NCBI GenBank assembly: GCA_017428055.1
Contig: JAFRRN010000075.1
Span: forward strand, 55,501 to 119,500
Source of the DNA: Prevotella sp.
GTDB lineage: Bacteria > Bacteroidota > Bacteroidia > Bacteroidales > Bacteroidaceae
Direction of reading: 5' to 3'
DNA: 64,000 bases
The notes under the pieces are model-generated. The model saw only the letters and a list, made by a program, of their open reading frames with translations, searched no databases and was not told where the DNA came from. Of the stretch, positions 59,665-64,000 are shown one piece after another (position 1 is the first letter of the stretch; each line of letters opens with the position of its first letter). Both the position numbers and the translations under genes were made by a program.

Positions 59665-59961
59665 GACATAAAGAATTTATACCCCATATTCAAGATAGAG
59701 ATACGTCTCATGTTTCACTTCACGCGTCGCAGGATAGAGGCACACATCTGCATCTGCTTCGAAGCACTGAAAGTCTACAAGGAGCGGGAGCGGCTGCTCA
59801 AGCTATCCGACATACGCATGAGTGTCGACAAAGTGCTGGGCATGGCCAAGACAGTGACTACTATCAGCGTCTATATGCCCCAGAACAAGACACATTTCAT
59901 CAAAACCATGCCCATGAAACGGCACAAGCCTATCGCCAAACTCTTCGAAGAAGATTTTTGG
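59665..59961 (+). pseudogene. C-terminal relic of an IS4/IS1634-like DDE transposase
   Basis: The frame from about 59665 through the ATG at 59710 encodes MFHFTRRRIEAHICICFEAL, then KVYKERERLLKL, MSVDKVLGMAKTVTTISVYM and KRHKPIAKLFEEDFW, the C-terminal end of DDE transposases of this type as I remember them from Prevotella. The catalytic N-terminal two thirds are missing, and no inverted repeats or target duplication were found. The natural stop is lost: the frame runs on to 60111 through the 3' end of the epimerase gene on the other strand. The 227 bp between array D and the relic show nothing I can assign. Confidence 0.72.
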
Positions 59962-60006
59962 GAGGCGCAATGTCGAAGGAAGGAAAAGGAAGGCTTATGT
60001 TGTCGT

Positions 60007-61284
60007 CTATGGGACGCGTTCCATCACCTCAAGGCACATACGACTGTTGTGATAAGGACACTTCCAAAAGCCAGCCTTATCGTCTTCAAGGTTGACAACA
60101 CCCTCTGGTGATACGCTCCAAAACCATTCCCCATTCTCATGGTCAACGAGATGGTCCTTGATATACTGCCAGCAAGCGATGGCTTTCTGCAATGCTGATT
60201 CATCGCCGAAATACTGGTAGATGTTGACCCATCCAACAATGTTCTCTGCCTGCACCCACCAATGGCGTTCAGTATCTATGTAGCCGGTATCGAGATTGGC
60301 TTCATGAACCATCGAGCCATCGGCATTCAAGCCTTTCTCGGATGCCTTGGCGACTGTGCGGACGACGCTCTCAACCTTCCTTAACACTTTATCGTCGCCC
60401 AGCACCAAAGCTGCTTCGTGCATCAACCATGAACATTCGATATCGTGGCCATAACTTTCAAGCCGCCCTGCCCGTCGTGTCCAATCCATGTCGAAGAAGA
60501 GGTCAAGGTGATGAGTTGCGGGATTTAGAATGCGGTCTGTGAAGATTCCTATGAGATTGCGTAGCGATGCCTCAACACGATTGATGGTCTCTTGTGGCAC
60601 GGTGACACACACGGGCATCACGGAGCCTATGGCTGGCACGTAATTACACGATTCGGTTTCCTGCATCTCCTTCAGGCAACGATAGAGATTGGTGTAAGGC
60701 TCAATGATATGAAGGTGGGTATTTTGCGACTTGGGATAGTTTGCATCAAGTTCCGAGAGACGCATATCAGCCTGTTCGCCCCATTCACGAGTACACGCCT
60801 CGATATAGCCATTGTATTGTCTGTCTAACGAATGCTCCTCGATGCAGTCGTAGAGTTGGATGGCATAGTCAAGGGCTTCGCGGTCTGCCGTGGCACGGGC
60901 GTATTCGGAAAGTCCGTAAATCATGAACCCGATGGCATAAAATTGTTTCTTGGTATCCTTAGGATTCCCCTGGTAATCAAGGCTCCAATAAGTGCCGCCG
61001 TATTCGTAATCGATGAAATGATTGATGATATAGTCCTTGGCGCGAGTGGCTGCGGCGAGGTATTCGGGCTTGTGGAGTACTCGGTAGGCAGCGGAGAACG
61101 ACCATAGGATGCGGGCGTTGAGGATTCCTCCCTTGTCAGCAGTTTTCACCAACTCTCCCTTTCCAGTCATCTGTCCGTAGAAACCTCCGTTCTCATTGTC
61201 TTGCATATTGTCGAGCCAAAAACGCAGGATGTTGTTTTCCAACACATCCTGCATTTCGTGTTTCATCACACTGATGTCATCCAT
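60007..61284 (-). CDS. Mannobiose/cellobiose 2-epimerase (AGE family)
   Basis: 425 residues, N-acylglucosamine 2-epimerase fold with an (alpha/alpha)6 barrel. GGILNARILWSFSAAYR, GGTYWSLDYQGNPKD, NTHLHIIEPYTNLYR, YGHDIECSWLMHEAALVLG and RHWWVQAENIVGW carry the conserved His and Trp residues of cellobiose 2-epimerases. With GH130 and a symporter beside it, the likely job is converting beta-1,4-mannobiose to mannosyl-glucose in the cytoplasm. Its 3' end meets the transposase relic. It starts 2 bp after the symporter stop. Confidence 0.9.
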   Translation of the reverse strand: MDDISVMKHEMQDVLENNILRFWLDNMQDNENGGFYGQMTGKGELVKTADKGGILNARILWSFSAAYRVLHKPEYLAAATRAKDYIINHFIDYEYGGTYWSLDYQGNPKDTKKQFYAIGFMIYGLSEYARATADREALDYAIQLYDCIEEHSLDRQYNGYIEACTREWGEQADMRLSELDANYPKSQNTHLHIIEPYTNLYRCLKEMQETESCNYVPAIGSVMPVCVTVPQETINRVEASLRNLIGIFTDRILNPATHHLDLFFDMDWTRRAGRLESYGHDIECSWLMHEAALVLGDDKVLRKVESVVRTVAKASEKGLNADGSMVHEANLDTGYIDTERHWWVQAENIVGWVNIYQYFGDESALQKAIACWQYIKDHLVDHENGEWFWSVSPEGVVNLEDDKAGFWKCPYHNSRMCLEVMERVP

Positions 61285-61285
61285 A

Positions 61286-62629
61286 TTATTTCTTGATGGG
61301 ATATTTCTTGATGAGGAAAATCATAACCAGCACAATGGCAGCAGGGAAGAGCGAGAAGAGCGACCACACCATCAGGCGCACCGACTCCTCATTGGTGATG
61401 GTGACAATGGTCTGCCCTGTGGCAGGATCTGTGCCGGAAATAAATCCCGAAAGACCAAGGAACAATGCCACCAGCGAGCCCGAGATGGCAGTTCCAAACT
61501 TTTGCGCCATCGTTCCCGAGGAGAAGATAAGTCCTGTCGACGACGTTCCGTTCTTTTCCGTGGCATAGTCAGCCACATCAGCATACATTGACCACAACAG
61601 TGGCGAATACAGACCTACACCCACAGAGGTGAGAATCACCACGGCTATCATCAGCCAAATATACTTAGGATCCATGGGGATGAAGAAGAATGCGACCGAG
61701 AATACAAGACAAATCAGCGCGGCAACGGTAAAAGCCTTGGCCTTAGACCCAATCCATTCTGTGAACTTGGGTGATAAACCTCCAAAAATCATGCATGTCA
61801 CCTCGCCAAATGTCATGAACACGGTGTAGTTGATGATGAGTCCACTCACCGTGACATCTCCATGGAGACAGTATTCAAGCAAATATCCTGCCACGGCATA
61901 GCGGAAGCCATTGAAGAAATTGGTGCAAATACCGATAAGCGTTAGATAAATCCATGGTTTGTTTTTAAACAAGTCGGCAAAAGGCCGGAATGAGAATTTC
62001 TCAGCACGGATAGGCTTAAGCCGTTCCTTGGTGAGGAATCCACATGCCAAGGTCATCACCGTAGCGAGCAGTCCAAATCCCGCTCCGAGGACGGCATATT
62101 GGTGTGCCTCTGTGCCACCCACCATCTTTTGCAGATAGGGGAACGACAGCAAGGTGATGAAACCCATGGCGTAGGCTCCCACCATGCGGAAAGAGGAGAA
62201 CTGGTTTTTCTCATTATCGTCGTCTGTCATCACACCAAGAAGCGACCCGTAAGGTACATTGACAGCGGTATAGACAGCCATCATGAGGAGGTAAAGCGAG
62301 TAAGCATAGATACGCTTGCCCACAGGGCCGAAGTCGGGGGTATAGAGCAACAAGGCGAAAATCAACCCTAAGGGTACGGCACCGAAGATGAGCCATGGGC
62401 GATAGGTACCCCATCGTGACTGCGTACGGTCAGCCAAGCTACCCATAAGGGGGTCTGTCACCACGTCGAACATACGCGCGATAAGCATCAGTGTTGCCGT
62501 ATCAGCGACAGTGAGCCCAAACACGTTAGTAAAGAATAGCGGGAACGCTATCGACATTATCTTCCATGTGATGCCTCCTGCAGCAGCGTCGCCAAGGGCA
62601 TATCCGATTTTTTCTTTTAAGCTTGCCAT
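61286..62629 (-). CDS. GPH-family (MelB-like) disaccharide symporter
   Basis: 447 residues, 12 hydrophobic helices. The glycoside-pentoside-hexuronide family traits are visible: KIGYALGDAAAGGITWKIMS at the start, then FDVVTDPLMGSLADRTQSRWG and RPWLIFGAVPLG. It imports a glycoside with Na+ or H+. Between GH130 and the epimerase, beta-1,4-mannobiose is the expected cargo. In Bacteroides fragilis the same three-gene set is known for mannobiose use. Confidence 0.88.
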   Translation of the reverse strand: MASLKEKIGYALGDAAAGGITWKIMSIAFPLFFTNVFGLTVADTATLMLIARMFDVVTDPLMGSLADRTQSRWGTYRPWLIFGAVPLGLIFALLLYTPDFGPVGKRIYAYSLYLLMMAVYTAVNVPYGSLLGVMTDDDNEKNQFSSFRMVGAYAMGFITLLSFPYLQKMVGGTEAHQYAVLGAGFGLLATVMTLACGFLTKERLKPIRAEKFSFRPFADLFKNKPWIYLTLIGICTNFFNGFRYAVAGYLLEYCLHGDVTVSGLIINYTVFMTFGEVTCMIFGGLSPKFTEWIGSKAKAFTVAALICLVFSVAFFFIPMDPKYIWLMIAVVILTSVGVGLYSPLLWSMYADVADYATEKNGTSSTGLIFSSGTMAQKFGTAISGSLVALFLGLSGFISGTDPATGQTIVTITNEESVRLMVWSLFSLFPAAIVLVMIFLIKKYPIKK

Positions 62630-62647
62630 AAAAAAGTTTTGATGTTA

Positions 62648-62727
62648 GGAGTTAAGGAGTTTGGGAGTTTGGGAGTTTGGGAGTTTAGGAGTTTGGGAAT
62701 TTAGGAGTTTGGGAATTTAGGAGTTTA
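62648..62727. repeat. 8-bp tandem array, ten units
   Basis: Ten units of eight bases (GGAGTTTG or GGAGTTTA, with GGAATTTA and GGAGTTAA variants) run without break from 62648. After a 33-bp spacer, TAAACTCT at 62761 and TAAACTCC at 62777 are inverted copies in 8-bp register, so RNA from the region can fold back. It lies between the GH130 and symporter genes of one operon. Confidence 0.85.
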
Positions 62728-62801
62728 GACATTAGCTTTGTCTGTTTGATGACTATTGTTTAAACTCTCAGGCTTCTAAACTCCTAAGTTCCTTGACTTT
62801 T

Positions 62802-63971
62802 TTACTTTTTTATTCTTTTATTTTTTAAAATGAGTTTCTTGATGGTCTCCACGGAAGCTGAGGTGGTCAACCCATCCTCGGGCGTGTTCATGCAGTAGTC
62901 TACGAGACGGTCGATGGTGGAAGTCGCCACGTGCATACGGGTATCACTCGACGCATAATAAATAAACACCTTGCCATCGTCGTCAGCAATCCAGCCATTG
63001 GCGAAAGCCACGTTCATCACATCGCCGATGTATTCCCATCCTTCAGGTACAAGGAAGTAGCCGCCAGGCTGCGCAATGACACGTGTAGGGTCGTCAAGGG
63101 CAGTCATATACATATATAAAACATAGCGGAGGCCACTGGCACATCCCCTCACACCATGTGCAAGATGGAGCCAACCACGGTCGGTCTTGATAGGATGGGG
63201 TCCCTCGCCGTTCTTTACTTCCATGATGGTGTGGTAATGGCGGGCGTTGATAATCTTCTCCTCGGTAATCTCTGCATGGGTGATGTCATCCACTAATGCC
63301 CATCCGATGCCACCTCCACTGCCTGTGTCAATGAATCCGTCTTGTGGACGGGTATAAAAGGCATATTTCCCATTGACAAATTCAGGGTGTAGAACCACAT
63401 TGCGCTGCTGGCTCTTGGTCTTTAGGTCGGGCAGCCGTTGCCATGTCTTGAGGTCTTTGGTGCGGGCAATGGCGGCTGTTGCCGTGGCAGCGCTGAGGTC
63501 GCCGGGCTTTGTGTCATCGTGACGTTCGGCGCAGAACACGCCATAAGTCCATCCGTCTTCGTGTTGGGTGAGGCGCATGTCATAGATATTAGTGGCTGGG
63601 AGGATGTCGTCGGGCATGGTAATCGGCTCGTCCCAGAATCTGAAATTGTCAATACCATTGGGACTTTCTGCCACGGCAAAGAACGACTTGCGGTCAGCTC
63701 CTTCCACGCGTACCACCAACAGGTATTTGCCATTCCACTTGATGGCTCCCGAATTGAGCGTTGCATTCATCATGATGCGCTGCATGAGATAGGGATTGTC
63801 TTTCTCGTTGAAGTCGTAACGCCATTCCAAGGGAGTGTGCTCGGCAGTGAGAATGGGATTCTTGTACTTCTCGTATATACCATTTCCCCACTCAATTGGT
63901 TCATTCATGAGGGTCAACAGCTCCTCATGATGGGCTTTTAAAGCCGCTACTTTCTTTTCAAAAAATGTCAT
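62802..63971 (-). CDS. 4-O-beta-D-mannosyl-D-glucose phosphorylase (GH130)
   Basis: 389 residues, matching the 390-residue family size. GH130 motifs are LMQRIMMNATLNSGAIKWNG, LLVVRVEGADRKSFFAVAES, LPATNIYDMRLTQHEDGW with the catalytic Asp, RNVVLHPEFVNGKYAFYTRP and GIGWALVDDITHAEI. It phosphorolyses mannosyl-glucose from the epimerase into mannose 1-phosphate and glucose. First gene of the mannobiose operon in view; its promoter lies in or beyond the last 29 bp of the window, where nothing can be assigned. Confidence 0.92.
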   Translation of the reverse strand: MTFFEKKVAALKAHHEELLTLMNEPIEWGNGIYEKYKNPILTAEHTPLEWRYDFNEKDNPYLMQRIMMNATLNSGAIKWNGKYLLVVRVEGADRKSFFAVAESPNGIDNFRFWDEPITMPDDILPATNIYDMRLTQHEDGWTYGVFCAERHDDTKPGDLSAATATAAIARTKDLKTWQRLPDLKTKSQQRNVVLHPEFVNGKYAFYTRPQDGFIDTGSGGGIGWALVDDITHAEITEEKIINARHYHTIMEVKNGEGPHPIKTDRGWLHLAHGVRGCASGLRYVLYMYMTALDDPTRVIAQPGGYFLVPEGWEYIGDVMNVAFANGWIADDDGKVFIYYASSDTRMHVATSTIDRLVDYCMNTPEDGLTTSASVETIKKLILKNKRIKK

Positions 63972-64000
63972 TAAGCTATATTATTTGATGTCTTTCAAAA

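Noticed and set aside
59592-60095. 168-residue open frame over the transposase relic
   Set aside because: It is out of frame with the recognisable transposase residues and has shadow-like composition.

Overview
The window looks like a Bacteroidales chromosome, most likely Prevotella or a close relative. Promoters carry the Bacteroidetes -7 element TANNTTTG (for example 21324-21331). Ribosome binding sites are weak, lipoproteins are many, and the gene content is typical: NUDIX-type AraR, TupA-like ATP-grasp protein, DUF6057-like protein, and mannobiose epimerase with GH130 phosphorylase. I found no rRNA, tRNA, CRISPR array or intact mobile element.

Layout. 1-9.6 kb: envelope and housekeeping genes (MATE pump, cytidylate-kinase-like protein, phosphodiesterase, rfbB, a FemAB/GNAT-like protein, a DUF6057-like membrane protein and a CxxCH lipoprotein). 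9.7-16.4 kb, minus strand: kdgK, a 45-residue DUF4177-like gene, kdgA, a giant two-module sensor kinase, its response regulator and a membrane protein. Divergent from kdgK, at 16.6-20.5 kb: a LacI-type regulator, uxaA and an NhaC-type antiporter. UxaA makes 2-keto-3-deoxygluconate, KdgK phosphorylates it and KdgA cleaves it, so this is the lower hexuronate pathway. 20.5-26.8 kb: GH25 lysozyme, zinc-ribbon protein, CbpA-like J protein, 5'-nucleotidase, NudC. 26.8-38.1 kb, minus strand: a ten-gene surface polysaccharide operon whose central genes are AT-rich. 38.6-40.8 kb: M14 carboxypeptidase lipoprotein and acyltransferase. 41.0-45.8 kb: ABC-F protein, grpE, dnaJ, folC. 45.9-49.6 kb: galactose operon (galM, galK, MFS permease). 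49.8-58.0 kb: L-arabinose cluster (secreted mutarotase, SSS symporter, araR, araD, araA, an unknown lipoprotein, araB). 59.6-60.0 kb: a transposase relic. 60.0-64.0 kb, minus strand: beta-1,4-mannobiose operon (GH130 phosphorylase, GPH symporter, 2-epimerase).

The most unusual signal is not a gene. At least five intergenic regions, each starting shortly after the 3' end of a gene, hold arrays of 17-bp units spaced 5 bp apart, giving an exact 22-bp period (9635-9717, 23353-23457, 49610-49670, 52867-52927, 59306-59437). A sixth 22-bp array lies at 38380-38532. The sequence differs from locus to locus, but period and position are shared. In four of the arrays the second unit is nearly the reverse complement of the first, and in three each unit also carries its own dyad. 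A related 8-bp array with inverted partner copies lies after the GH130 gene. Other points are a terminator-like hairpin that doubles as the signal-peptide code of the giant sensor kinase, and an ABC-F protein whose second ATPase site looks dead.
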